Below are positions 41,000 through 52,474 of a DNA stretch of 64,000 nucleotides, in pieces. The stretch covers positions 558,001 to 622,000 of the forward strand of contig OX621169.1 in NCBI GenBank assembly GCA_951640195.1, written 5' to 3'. The number at the start of each line of letters is the position of its first letter. The stretch's first letter is position 1. Source of the stretch: Porpolomopsis calyptriformis. Taxonomy: Eukaryota; Basidiomycota; Agaricomycetes; Agaricales; Hygrophoraceae. The notes under the pieces are model-generated. The model was not told the DNA's origin and did not search any database. It was given only the letters and a program-made list of their open reading frames with translations. A program made the position numbers and the translations under genes.

Positions 41000-41956
41000 G
41001 CTGATGTGGTTAGCATTTATTCCCCTCCTACCTGTCACATATAATCAGATGTTAATCAAATCAACTAGTGATTTTTGCATTTGGACTAAATATGTATTCA
41101 CACATGAGCATACTCTATATACTGTACCTCTGGCTAACTTGTGGTTCATCTTCCCTTGATGTGTAGTTGAATGCATAGGCTATTACTGAGAGACCAGTTG
41201 AGGGTGGTATATATAGAAGGGTGAGATGAAATGTCTGGATACACAGGAGTTGCAAGAAATATGCATTGACTAGTGTTCTACTAGTTGATGTGTATTTCTT
41301 GCAACTCTGTGCATCCAGACATTTTGTCTCACCCTTCTCATCCTCAAGAATGAAGTAGTCATTACTAAGCATACTGGTACCTCCATCAACTACTGTGAGT
41401 TCAACAACCTGGCCTAAAGTAAAATCTCAATAACAGATTGTTTGATGTAGGAGGTCTAAAGGAGTATCATCTAAGTTGTGTGTGTTTGCTTAGTATTCAA
41501 TAGCAACATTGTAAGCTTCCTGTCCCCCAAGTGCTTTTAATCTAGATGATTATTAAGCAATATGTATAATGACATTCTGAGATTTAACTTATGATTGGAG
41601 ATTAGACCTGTAACAAATCTCCCTAGAGTAAGGGTGCATCAACAAGTCTTGGGTAGTGAAACTTTGCAAGGCAGCATATGCTGCAAAAATCATCCTTATG
41701 AAACTGTTGTATTATATTAGATAAAGGTATGCAATGCTGAAAGTGAGAGTTACTCTTCTGGATTACTAGGGGGCATAGACTCTAGTGGAAAGCAAATGGA
41801 CTGGCATCTTAACTAGAACTGCTTCCTCCCCTCTATATCATTTTGGTTGGCTAGAATAGAGGGGTACTTATTAGGATTAGATAAGAAATCAGCTTAGACA
41901 ATTGACTAGAGCTAGCTTATCTTGCTAATGTCCATTGAATCATTAAGGTGCATTAG
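41000..41956. other. Loop of the giant inverted repeat
   Basis: No gene is recognised. It contains a 123-bp near-perfect palindrome at 41216-41338. Confidence 0.45.
41216..41338. repeat. 123-bp palindrome (hairpin)
   Basis: The arms start AGAAGGGTGAGATGAAATGT and end with the complement; each is about 55 nt with few mismatches around a CTAGTGTTCTACTAG centre. Confidence 0.75.
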
Positions 41957-42805
41957 TAAAACCTAAAAATACTTGAGGTACTTAATATTACTTAATACTA
42001 CTAAAATCTACTTAATACACTTAGTTAACTTAATTCAAGTAATGTCAAGTAAATTAAGATATAATTAAGAATATCAAGATATTAAGAGAAAACATTTTAC
42101 TTATTATACTTTTACCTTATTAACTTAAAGCTACTTGAAACACTTGATAAAGTTACCTGAAGCATGTAATAAAGTTACTTAAAGTACTGGAAGCTACTTG
42201 AAGCTACTTGAAGTATTTGATAAAGTACTTAATAAAGTTACTTAAATACTTGAAGTACTTGATAAAGTTACTTAAATAATTAAAGTACTTGATAAAGTTA
42301 CTTAAATACTTGAAGTACTTACTAAAGTTACTTAAATACTTAAAGTACTTGATGAAGTTACTTGAAGTACTTGATAAAGTTACTTAAATACTTAAAGTAC
42401 TTAAAGCTACTTGAGGCTACTTGAAGCTACTTGAAGTGCTTGAAACTGCTTGAAATTACTTAAAGCTACTTAAAATTATTTTATCTATATAGAATTCTCC
42501 AAGTTTTTCAAGTATAAATGAAGTAGTTTCAAGTGCTTCAAGTAACTTCAAGTACTTCAAGTATTTAAGAAACTTTATTAAGTATTTAGGTAACTTTGTC
42601 AAGTACTTCAAGTATTTAAGTAACTTGATCAAGTACTTTATCAAATACTTCAAGTAGCTTCAAGTATTTAAGTAACTTTATTAAGAAGTACTTTATCAAG
42701 TACTTCAAGTGTATCAAGTAACTTATACTAAAAATGTGAAATTTACTAAGTCTAAAACTTATATATATTCATAGAGAATCTATATTATTTTTATATAGGA
42801 GTAAA

Positions 42806-42867
42806 TAGTCTAGTAGTTAATATATATAAACTTTGTACTTTATTTAAGAGTGTGAGAGTTCAAATCC
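42806..42867 (+). other. tRNA-like A and B boxes, right arm
   Basis: TAGTCTAGTAG (42806-42816) is an A box with one change, and AGTTCAAATCC (42857-42867) is a full B-box match. It is the mirror of 39983-40044. Confidence 0.4.
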
Positions 42868-43219
42868 AGTTCAGTACAATATTAATTAATTATTAATACA
42901 ATCCTTAGGCTTATATAATAATGTTTTTTTATTTATTAAATATTGATTATGTAATATGAAGTAATTAAGTAATTAAGCAATTAAGCAATTAAGTACACTC
43001 AAGTATGCTCAAGTACACTCAAGTACACTTAGGTATGCTTAAGTACACTTAAGTAGGTATCTGTCATGAAATTGGCGTTCACTCTCTTGAAATTTCTCTC
43101 TTTTCTTCGTTCTTTTCTTTTCTTTCTTATGACAGTTCTTTTGGAAGGGAGGCTGTCTTTATTGGCAGCGGAAACTACTTGTACAAAGGGAGGAGTCCAT
43201 GTCCGACTAGCTAATTATA

Positions 43220-44051
43220 CTAGTCTGTCTTAGCAATCTCCTGCACCATACTGTCCCTCAAGAACTCTACAAAACTCGACACTACCTGACCATCTATTGC
43301 GGCCAACTTATTACCCCAGTAGATTGCCCCATTGGTGTCAGCGCCGGAGGCCTGCAACTCGGCGGCCTTCCCTTCTACGAAACTCATCGCTATCTTTCTC
43401 ACTTCCTCACCCAACCAATCATTGGTGGGACTCCATAATAAACTGGGAGGAACTTCTTCCTCCTCGATCTTGACGTTGACGTTGGTCAACGACGACGACA
43501 AATCTTCGACTAAAAAAGACAGGGAATCAACAACTATGAAGAGAGCGAGAGAGTTAAAGACTCACCACTAGACAAAACACTTGTTGGACCAGGGGTCCAA
43601 GGACAGAAAGGGGGGCTGGTACCCAAGTCCTCAGGCTTAGCATCATCAAAGGGGAGGGGATACCCCCAACGGTCGGAACTCCAATCAACTCACTCCTCCA
43701 AAGGGAGCTTGGAGGTGGGAGGAGGGGCGTCATTATCCCAAGCTAAAAAGGGAAAGCCTATTATCAATAAATACGGACTAATAAAGACAAAACAAAATAC
43801 ATACCAAGCGGATCCTCCATTAAGCCACAAACATGCTGGATCGGCCAGCGAACATACGGACACTTTCTGACCTTATGCTTGCCACCGCAAGCAAAACAGG
43901 AGAAGGAAGACCAGCAGAGGTTGGCGTCGGAAGGGATGCGCTGAAGGTAGTAATGAAACGAATCACAATCGAGGAAGACAGGAGTGGTGCGGTGCACCAC
44001 TCCAGACTGCTTGAAGAATTGGACGTAGTGGCCTTGGTGGGAGGGAGTCAT
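43220..44051 (-). pseudogene. Zinc-knuckle protein of the 1.7 kb element, copy 2 (one stop)
   Basis: Exons 44051-43805, 43742-43566 and 43509-43220 have exactly the lengths of copy 1 (247, 177 and 290 nt). Splice sites are kept although the first donor is GTATGT instead of GTGAGT. The Cys/His motif is CFACGGKHKVRKC. A TGA lies in exon 2 after LPLEE, where copy 1 has CAG. Otherwise it is open. Confidence 0.6.
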
Positions 44052-44559
44052 GATGAATTGACAAAGATTGAACTGAAGCATAGGGATACAACCCCACACC
44101 TTTTATATGCTCAGACACAAAGGGAAGACCAAAAGGAGGTTCCTCAGTCAAAGAAGAGAAACCCGATACGCCGGACAAGAGATAGAAACAGCGGCGATCT
44201 CATAACTAGAAGAACAATAGGAACCAGTCATGAGACAGCACAGCCTGATACTGCGGAAGGCTATGCCCAATAGAGTTGAGTCATCAAAACAACACAGCCT
44301 TCCACAGTATGACTAAGAACAATGGCAAACCTTAAACCGGAGGCTGTGAACAATAGAAAATGGGGTGACTGCAGAAGCTGACTCATAGTGACTCCTATTT
44401 TAGAAATACTATATAAACCCTGAGGGCGAAGTGGATCATCACTTCGTCCTCCTGTGAGATTACTTGTAGTAGCACGAACGCAATCAGAATCATCAGACTT
44501 CTTTTCCATCAGAACAAGAAAAGAGAAACATAAACCCATAACTACTGAGCCAATCGTTC

Positions 44560-44770
44560 ATGCCCATATTCCCTAAACTCTCAGCAGAGGCACGCAATGG
44601 ATTTAACTTGCAGAACAACTTCTTTGTAGAAGTAAAACTTAACTCTGAAGGAATCATCACCCTCTACGAGGACGTCCCCGTTAGAACTTTCTTCTACATC
44701 CTACTAGACTTATTAAGCTCCAAGGCCTGCCTTGTGATTGACGAAAAGACTTGCAACCTCAGTTGTGACA
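44560..44770 (+). CDS. ORF running out of the LTR-like element, copy 2
   Basis: It starts MPIFPKLSAEARNGFNLQ at 44560 and is open through the end of the element, stopping 11 nt into flanking DNA. It is nearly identical in protein sequence to 10903-11113. A TATATAAA box lies about 150 nt upstream. Confidence 0.45.
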
Positions 44771-44859
44771 GTATCATGTAACAAGTTTTATTATAGGGCA
44801 GTCATTTACCCAAATTTATCATGCTGCATTACTTTTGTGGGCTACTGTAGGTCTCTAAC

Positions 44860-45097
44860 TGTTAGGTCCAAAGTTTTGGAGTTGATTTCGGAGATTGGAG
44901 TTGGATAAACGATGGGACTTAGTCGATATTCTGTCTACAGATACAGGGAAAAAACGCAGTACTTATATACCTGCTAGATAATTATATCTGAGACATAGTG
45001 ATAACAGAGGACATCATAAGTAGGAAACATGTGAAAAGTATGGAGTGTTCGGAGTTCATCGGAATTCATCGGAGTTCGTCGGAACTGGGATGTAACA
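44860..45097 (-). repeat. 3' LTR of element 5
   Basis: It is 238 bp, TGTTAGGTCC...GATGTAACA. It differs from the 5' LTR by about a dozen transitions, almost all at CG/TG/CA dinucleotides. Confidence 0.93.
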
Positions 45098-45267
45098 GTA
45101 TCTCCCTCTTAAAGGGCAAGCCCTCGAGACTGCATACTGAACTTGACCATATTTGGTCATGACCAAGACATCGGAGTTTTGGAATGTGGCGGATTTTGGA
45201 GAATCGTCGGAGTTTGAAATCAGAACATATATAATAAGGTCCGGCAGACCACTCTTCTTCATTAACA

Positions 45268-46043
45268 ATGCCCACTCGCGAAGAGATCCAAGCCCAACTT
45301 GCACAACTGCAAGTCTTGCTTGAAAACAAAGAACAACGAGAATGTGAGGAAGCGGAGAAAGAAGCGGAGGAGGCCCGGAGGACGGAGGAAGAGTGCCAGT
45401 TGGCAGAGGAGCGACGGGCGGCTAGAAAGGCAGCCAAAGCTGCAAAAAGGGAGGCAGCTCGAACAGCGGAGCAAGCAGAGATGGCAGAGATGATGGCGGA
45501 GGAAAGATCAGGGCGGCAAGAGGCCTTGATCAGAAGGCCGTAAGTACTTTCTTTTTTTTTTATCCGCTTTATTCCAGAGTTCACTGGAGTTCATCTAGGA
45601 GGGCTCCGTGCGAGCCTTGTGTTAGGAAAGGGAGCGCAGAAGAATGTGTGTGGCCGACCAGACAGGGGAAGGCCCGGAGTTGTACCACCTGCCAACAGGT
45701 AAAGGCCAAATGCTGGGTTGGGGAAGAACCAGCAAAAAGGAAACGCATCTGGAGTACCATGGAGGAACTGGAACACGGAGGAAAAAGGCGACGAGGGAAT
45801 GTGGAGTCGTTGGAGATGGCAAATTTGAGGGAGGAGTTACAGGGAGTTCGGGGGGAGATGAGGAAGATGAGAATGGAGATGAAGAGAATGAGGGAGTCCA
45901 TGGAGAGGACTGAGGAGCTGCTGGATGGGGATTATAAGGACAGTGGAGAGAGCGGAGAAAGTTTGGAGATGTTGGAGGAGTCGGAGATATCAGAGGAGGA
46001 AATGCCTATAAGGGATGTAGAAATAGTCCCTTCAATGGAATAG
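45268..46043 (+). CDS. Antisense coiled-coil / Cys6 zinc-cluster-like protein of element 5
   Basis: Exons 45268-45539 and 45578-46043 (intron GTAAGT...TTCCAG, 38 nt) give 245 aa. The ATG opens MPTREEIQAQLAQLQVLLEN. A long Glu/Arg/Ala coiled coil (about residues 20-80) follows. Then comes a Cys-rich motif, APCEPCVRKGSAEECVW and SCTTCQQVKAKC (CX2CX8CX11CX2CX6C, about residues 100-130). That pattern is close to, but not identical with, the fungal Zn(II)2Cys6 cluster. Next are KRRR basic residues, a second coiled coil (MRKMRMEMKRMRESMERTEE) and an acidic tail. It is convergent with pol, whose stop is 48 nt away. No stop interrupts it although pol carries several. It may bind DNA or RNA; function unknown. 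Confidence 0.7.
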
Positions 46044-46090
46044 ATAATGTTTTTTGAATCAAAGAAAAGGATAAATAAGAGCGAAAGAAA

Positions 46091-49000
46091 TCAATAGTCA
46101 GGTCTGGGTTTCTTCAGATAAGTGGAGTGGAACTCCGAGATGAGTTCCGAAGCATGTCCTAGCTCAGTAGTGAGGATCCATGAAGTTTCTTCATTAGTAC
46201 CTTCATAGCCTTCCCAATGAACCAAATACAATAATTTGTATAAGCGACGCCTATTATCAATTTTTGAGTTTAGGATTTTGGAGATCTCGAACTCTGGTTC
46301 TCCGTCTATGATTACTAGAGGAGGCGGAGGTTGTACTTGGTTCGGAATCATATTCGGTGAGGCTGGTTCCAACTGTGATACATGAAAGACAGGATGAATA
46401 GCTTTCATGGAACTAGGCAAACGGAGAGTATAGGAATGGGTTCCAACTCGGGCAATAACCTCAAAAGGACCTAAGTTCTTCTCCGAGAGTTTCTTGGAGG
46501 GTCTGGTAGTTCAGAAAAACTTGGCCTTTACGAAGGCTTGAGTTCCTATTTCGAAATCAGGGGCTGGAATGTGCTTTAAATCAGTGTAGTGCTGATAACG
46601 CTTTTGAGCTTCGGAGATGGTATTTCGGAGTTCGGAGTGGAGTTCATCCAAATCAACAGCTAATTCTCTGGCTTGAACGGAAGTAAGATCATGCTCAGGG
46701 TGTACCGAAATATTTGGATGATAACCCTTGTTAGCGAAAAAAGGGGATATCCCAGTAGTAGCATTCAGAGCGTTGTTATATGCAAATTCTGCAATAGCCA
46801 GGAGATGGGACCAGTTGTCCTGTTGATAGTTACAATACATCCATAGGTATTGCTCCAAGGTTTGATTAACTCGTTCAGTTTGTCTGTCACCTTCCAGATA
46901 GTACCCGGAGGTAAAATGGAGATGCATGTCAAGGACTTTACCCAATGACCGGAAAAAGTGGGAGACGAATTCCGAACCTCGGTCACAGGTGACATGTGAG
47001 GGAACTCCATGTTTGGAGAATACATGGACAAGGAAAAGTTGAGCGAGCTGAGGAGCAGTGATGGTGTTGAAGGTTAGTATGAAAATAGCTTGTTTGGAGA
47101 ATCGATCAACAACAACAAGAATAGTGGAGAATTCATCGGAGTTAGGGAGTTGCTCGATGAAATCCATGGAGATGGAATTCCAAGGCTTCTCCGGAATTGG
47201 GAGTTGCTTGAGCAAACCATAAGGCCGATGGCGAGGGACTTTAGACCTAGCGCACATAGTACAGGAGTTACAGTAGTCCTTTACAAAGGTCCGGAGCTCC
47301 GGCCATGTGTATTCTCATCGGATCAATTCAAGCGTTTTGTTTTGACCAAAATGACCAGCAATTGGATGATCATGCTTCATACGCAAAATTTGAAGTCGTA
47401 AGTCATCTACGTCGGGCACATAGATACAACCATTGTAACGAAGGAAACCAGAGGTGTTGATAGTCCATTGGAGATCGGAGTTGGCATCGGAGTTGGCATC
47501 AGAGTTGAACTCCACAACCTTTAGGTGCTCCATAGCCACTGGATCATCACGAAGCGAATTCCGAATTTTCGAGTGGAGGGAGTCTACATCCATAATGAAT
47601 ACAGCCTTTAACACTAGATCCAATAAGGATAAAGCTCGTAGGGATGAAGCCAGTTGCTCCAAGGTAAAAACTGGTTGGAGGTTCTGAGGATTGATACTGG
47701 TGTAGTCGCTATCTCCCTCCTTAGGATTTATGTCATATCGACGAGTTAAGAAGTCCAGTTTTGCTCCGAGTTTTCTGGGGTGAAAACGAATGATGAGATT
47801 AAAGCCTAACAAAAATTCAGACCAATGAGCCTGATGCCATGACAGGAGTTTGGTCATAGAAAAGTATACCAAATTCTTGTGATCAGTGACAACGTCGACT
47901 GGGTTAGAAGAGCCTTCAAGGTAATGACACCAGTTGCGAAAACTATTGTGAATGGCTAATAGCTCCTTGTCATGGATATCATAGTTCAACTCTGGTGGAG
48001 TTAAAGTCTGAGAGTAGAATGCGATGGGATGTAATGATTCATCCTCAGTGTAAGTTGATAAGATGCCCGCTATGGCGTAGTCGGAGGCATCTGTTTCTAC
48101 TACCAGACGTGATCCCAGAGCAAAATTGACAAGAACAGGAGTGGAAGTGAAGGCCTGCTTCAGAGATTCAAATGCAAATTTGCATTGAGTATCGAAATTC
48201 CATGGAACATTTTCCCGGGTCAGTCGCGTAAGCAGAGATACTAATCCCGAGTAGTTGTTGATAAAACACCTATAGAAATTTCCAAAACCTAAGAATAACT
48301 GGACATCCTTGATTTTCTGTGGTTCTGGCCAATCTAGGATAATTTGAACTTTGGCAGGGTCCATGGTAATTCCACCAGGGGAAAGGATAAATCCAAGGTA
48401 TTCAATTGTATCTTGATGGAAGAAACATTTCTCCAGTTTTCTGAAAAGACTGTTAAGTTGGAGTCTTCAGAGTACCTCGCGGACATGTCTCTGGTGATCC
48501 ACAACGTTATCTGAGTAGATAAGGATATCGTCAAGATATACTACAACAGAGATATCAGAGAGGTCAGAGAAAATCTCGTTCATGAAATGTTGAAATGTTG
48601 ATGGGGCATTGCATAGACCTAAGGGCATAACCAAGAATTCGAAAGCACCATACCTGGTATGGAAAGTGGTTTTCCATTCATCCCCTTCCACAATTCGTAC
48701 ATTGAAGTATCCAATTCGCAAATCGATTTTGGTGTAGATACGACCTTTGCTGGCACAGTCCAGGAGATTGGAGATGAGCGGAAGTGGGTAACGATCTTTC
48801 TTGGTAATTTTATTGATGCCTTGATAGTCCACGCATAAACATAAGGAGCCATCTTTCTTGTGGATAAAAATGATCGGAGCACCGCCTGGAGATCCGGAGG
48901 AACGTATCCAACCTTTTCTAAGGTGATCATCCAAGAATATACGAAGGGCTTCTTGTTCCGCAACAGAAAGAGAATAGATGCGTCCCAGTGGAGGTGTCGT

Positions 49001-49855
49001 ACCCTCCTCTAGATCAATATGGTGATCACTATAACGATGAGGAGGAAGACATTTAGATTTCCCTTCACTGAAAACATCAGCATAGTCATGATATTCCAGA
49101 GGAACTTTCGCGTAAAACGTAGGGTCCGGAGGAACATTGGAGATGTCGACAGAACGCGCTTTTGAAATATCAGCAGCTTGAAGAACAAAGGACTGAGATC
49201 CTTCTTGCTTGCTAGCATGTACAAAGGTGGCTGCTGAAATAACAGACACAGGAGGAAGTGAAGTCAGAGTTGGAGTTGGAGTCGGAGCTGGAGGGTCAAG
49301 CGGAGTTGCCTTGGAGGGCATAGGTGTCAACGACGAAGATGAATACATCAGTTTTGGTGTCCCAAATGAAATACTACTTGTAACCCAGTCAATCAACGGA
49401 TTGTAGCGGGTAAGCCAGTTGAATCCAAGAACAGCAGAACATGATGCATCCAATGGAGTGACCAAAAACTCAATATCTAGAGTTTCTCCAGACGGAAATC
49501 GGACAGGGAGGATAACTCCCACATCAATGGTTCTCCCTTGAGATCCATCAAATAATTGGAGTTGCTTCGGAGGAAGCGGAGATGTTTTGAGTTTGTTTCA
49601 ATGGACAAAGTCAAAGTCCAAGAAACAATGTGTGGATCCTGAATCGATAAGAGTTGGAATAGATAATGAATCGATAAATAAAGTGATCAAAAAGGAATCA
49701 GAGCAAGGAACGGAAGCGTTGAGCTTTACAATAGAAGACGCAGGAACGGTTTCAATGCAGTCCACATTCCACGTCTCATGCGGACTGCCTCCTATTTTTC
49801 CAGAGCAGCTGGAGGGGCGCTCGGAATAGGAGTAGGGGATTCCTGAGTGGGTCAT
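46091..49855 (-). pseudogene. pol: pol of element 5, interrupted by TGA codons
   Basis: Domains in order are protease (TLIDSGSTHCFLDFDFVH), RT (VVYLDDILIYSDN with YLDD), RNase H (ETDASDYAIAGILS), integrase (HPIAGHFGQNKTLELI, CNSCTMCARSK, VVVDRFSKQAIF, CDRGSEFVS, EGDRQTERVNQ) and chromodomain (YLVHWEGYEGTNEETSW). In-frame TGAs are at 49598-49600, 48467-48469, 47315-47317 and 46511-46513. Several of these fall where related elements have Arg. The pol frame begins at an ATG overlapping the gag TGA (ATGA, 49852-49855), but that gag TGA may itself be a mutation. Confidence 0.9.
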
Positions 49856-51021
49856 TCAGCAACAGTAATGGCACGTCCAGAAGCCTTCTTTGAAGCAGAG
49901 GAACCAGATTTTGGACATTCCTTTGCCATATGACCTGGGGATCTACAAAACATACACAAGTTATTATCCAAACGACGTTTTCGTTTGGCCGGAGTAAGCT
50001 TTCCATCTTTTCCAAGTTTATCGGAGAGGTCAGGACGCTTCGGAGTTGAGGTAGTCAGAGTAGATTTCATAGGAGTTTTCTTGAAAGTAGAAGGTGTTGT
50101 TGGAGTTGAAGGCGGTTTAGGAGCATTTGTCGGAGGTGCAGGAGCACGACCGGAGTCCCGCTTAAGCTCTCCTTTACATTCCCAATACCTAGCATCAATC
50201 GTTTGAGCTAACTCCTTCATAGCTACCAATGTGGCTGGTTTTCCAACTTGAGACATTTGATCCTTGATTCAATCTGGAAGACCACGGTAAAAGATATGCC
50301 GCAGTGCTCCGACATCCCATTGGACTTGAACTGCTAGCCTGTTGAAGTGCACAATATATTTGGCGATCCGTTGATTATCGAACATCTTCAAAGATTCCAA
50401 TTCCGCTTCGGCAGTTCCTATTGGATCCAAAGGTCCGAATTGGTCCTGTAACTCGGAGCAGAACTCCGAGAAGTCCAAGAGGAACAATGGAGGGTTAGGA
50501 ATAGTCTCCAAAAGGTAAGATTCAAATAAAGATAACACCATTCCCTTCAGAAACGACATAGCATAATTGACCTTAGCTTCATCGGAAGTAAATGCAGAAG
50601 GCCTATCCTTGAAATTCAATTGAAGTTGAACCAGGAAAGGTCAGAGTTTCATCGGATCAGAGCCATCAAAAGGATCAGGCTCTTGGACTTTGGATTTTGT
50701 GGGTTTGGCTCCAGAAGAAGCTTGAGCGATGGTGGCGATATTTTGAAAAGCCATGATCAATCTCTCTTCAGCTGTCTCCTGTTCCGGAGCTTCCTGAGCT
50801 GGCTGGACTTGAGGTGTCTCTTCAACTGAAGTTGATGCTTGACCTTGAGTAGTCCGCAGAGTTACAGGTTGTAACAGATTTTCTCGATCATGAAAAGCAG
50901 TAGGAAGCCTTTCAGATATACGTGTAGTCGGAGACACAGGACTTGTTTTGGAGTTGGTCAGAGATAATCGACTTCTAGTTGAAAATCCTATAAAACATTC
51001 AAGAGTACATTGTGTCATCAT
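49852..51021 (-). pseudogene. gag: gag of element 5, interrupted
   Basis: The frame from the ATG at 51021 (only 32 nt from the LTR) has a Ser/Gln-rich N-terminus and a retrotransposon Gag region (PFLVQLQLNFKD; YAMSFLKGMVLSLFESYL; FCSELQDQFG). A zinc knuckle CMFCRSPGHMAKEC lies near the end. TGAs lie at 50641-50643 and 50269-50271 inside conserved stretches. The frame stays open for about 20 codons past the TGA at 49852, so the true end is uncertain. Confidence 0.85.
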
Positions 51022-51040
51022 GAATAAAAACCCGAGCTAG

Positions 51041-51164
51041 AGACAGAATATACTGTTAGGTTCGAAGTTTCAGAGTTGATTTCGGAGATTGGAGTTGGAT
51101 AAACGACAGGACTTAGTTGATATTCTGTCTACAGATACAGGGAAAAAACGCAGTACTTATATAC
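51041..51164 (-). promoter_or_regulatory. Self-priming site and promoter of element 5
   Basis: The minus-strand TATATAAG box (about 51158-51165) is followed after about 34 nt by AGACAGAATAT (51120-51130). The complement of the same 11-mer lies 2 nt inside the LTR border (51041-51051) as the primer-binding site. Confidence 0.6.
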
Positions 51165-51291
51165 CTGCTAGATAATTATATCTGAGACATAGTGACGACA
51201 GAGGACATCATAAGTAGGAAACATGTGAAAAGTATGGAGTGTTCGGAGTTCATCGGAATTCATCGGAGTTCATCAGAACTGAGATGTAACA
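51054..51291 (-). repeat. 5' LTR of element 5
   Basis: It is 238 bp, TGTTAGGTTC...GATGTAACA, the partner of 44860-45097. Confidence 0.93.
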
Positions 51292-51574
51292 CTAACCTGG
51301 TGCACAAGGTCAACCTTGTCAACATGACCTGACATTACATTGTCAGTCAACATTTCTGCACTTTTTCTGATGGAAGAATGAATGAACTTGAACAGCGATC
51401 CAATGGTTGAAACATGCCTTTGCACCAACAACCAGCAAGCAGATAATGAGGAGTCAAGAAAGGAGAAGAAGTTGAGATTGAGAAACAAATGATGCGAGAC
51501 GTCTTGCCAAGGTCTTGACATTAAGGTTGTCAGTTATAAGTACAAGAGGATGAGGCAGAAGGAAGAGACAAACC

Positions 51575-51741
51575 TAGTTGTTGTCATCTTCGAAGTCGAG
51601 GTTGGCACCAGGAAACTCAGCCTTGATGATCTCCCAGAGCCAGTACATCAGTGAACCAAATGTGATATCAGGGGAACGGGTTGGTCCCATCCCACCAGTG
51701 AGGAGGGCAATGAACTTGCCGAGGGCATCGATGATGATACC
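51575..51741 (-). pseudogene. Exon-like fragment of an unrecognised protein
   Basis: The minus strand reads LGKFIALLTGGMGPTR, then TFGSLMYWLWEIIKAEFP and NLDFEDDNN, ending in a possible exon border (AACTAG/GTTTGT). It looks like real protein but has no start or continuation. The flanking DNA to 51292 contains a second open stretch with no motif. It may be part of another repeat family. I do not recognise it. Confidence 0.3.
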
Positions 51742-51784
51742 ATTTCATGCATTTAAAATGTTACCAATTCAATCTTTACCTTAT

Positions 51785-51990
51785 TGCACTTCCCTGATTC
51801 CGAAATCCCGAATGAGTATCTGGTGTACTCCGGATACTCAGGTTTAATCCCGATTAGGCTAGTTAGCCAAATTCCTGAACCCCGAGGTCGGGAATGGAAT
51901 CCCCGAAATCCCGAATGGGATTGGGAATCGCAATTGGTATCCCAACCTCGGTATCCCCGAGGTCGGAATCCCCGGTTCGGGGATTAGGAT
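51785..51990. repeat. CCCGAATGG / CCCCGAGGTCGG low-complexity repeat
   Basis: This is an imperfect array of short units such as TCCCGAAATCCCGAATG and CCCCGAGGTCGGAA with inverted pairs. It is not coding. Confidence 0.6.
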
Positions 51991-52115
51991 TGCTGGCTAA
52001 GAAAGGTAATATTGTACATATAAACATTTTAACTAATGAGAGATATCTGGACCCAGAGTCCCCACTCCTGGAGAATGGACTGGAGTCGTTGTTGTAGTGG
52101 TAGATTGCTGCTTCC

Positions 52116-52474
52116 TGTTAGACGGCAGTCTAGGGTTGATCGCAAGGTTTTACTTCAGGCTCTGGGTGTAGGGTTTTAAAGGGTTGGAAGACTACTGATT
52201 GGGGTGTTAACAAAAGAAACAGACTTATCCTAAGTCTATCTACTGCTAGCTTTATATACTAGCCAAGTATGAGTCATGCTGACTACGTGTGAGTCGTAAC
52301 GACTATGGATGAGTCATGTAGATAAGGAGAGTGATGGTAGACTAAATATAGATATGGCTTGGTCACCTTCTATTACTAAGCGGAGCTTGGGTGGCTAAGC
52401 GGCTATTGATGTAAACTGTCTGATGTAAATAGGAATAGACGAGCAAAGGAAAAAGAAAAAATATATCTCTGACA
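52116..52474 (-). repeat. 3' LTR of element 4 (A family)
   Basis: It is 359 bp, TGTTAGACGG...CTCTGACA, nearly identical to 348-725 but lacking the 19-bp duplication. It is followed by TTCACCTCCAC, the complement of a purine-rich tract. Confidence 0.9.

Larger units (their letters stand above)
39799..43061. repeat. Giant inverted repeat (arms about 1.1-1.2 kb, loop about 1 kb)
   Basis: The left arm (39799 to about 40999) is mirrored by the right arm (about 41957-43056). Matched landmarks include TTTACTCCTATATAAAAATG with TTTTTATATAGGAGTAAA, and AGTATTTTTAGGTTTT with AAAACCTAAAAATACT. Within each arm lies an AT-rich array of a TACTTGAAG-like unit in both orientations, so arms also fold on themselves. 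No transposase is visible in the loop. The repeat resembles a large fold-back transposon. Confidence 0.7.
43062..44770 (+). mobile_element. 1.7 kb LTR-like element, copy 2
   Basis: Length is 1709 bp with TGTCA...TGACA ends. The 5-bp duplication gtatc is at 43057-43061 and 44771-44775. It is similar to copy 1 (9408-11113) over its whole length and inserted at the edge of the giant inverted repeat. Confidence 0.75.
44860..51291 (-). mobile_element. Element 5: third gypsy family with an antisense accessory gene
   Basis: Length is 6432 bp, with 238-bp LTRs at 44860-45097 and 51054-51291 and target duplication ctaac (44855-44859 and 51292-51296). Minus-strand order is 5' LTR, primer-binding site, gag, pol with chromodomain. 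On the opposite strand, between pol and the 3' LTR, is a spliced gene (45268-46043). gag and pol are interrupted by several TGA codons. Confidence 0.93.

Noticed and set aside
49852..49855. ATGA stop-start overlap as the gag-pol mechanism of element 5
   Set aside because: The TGA may be a decayed CGA because the gag frame stays open past it, so I do not claim reinitiation.
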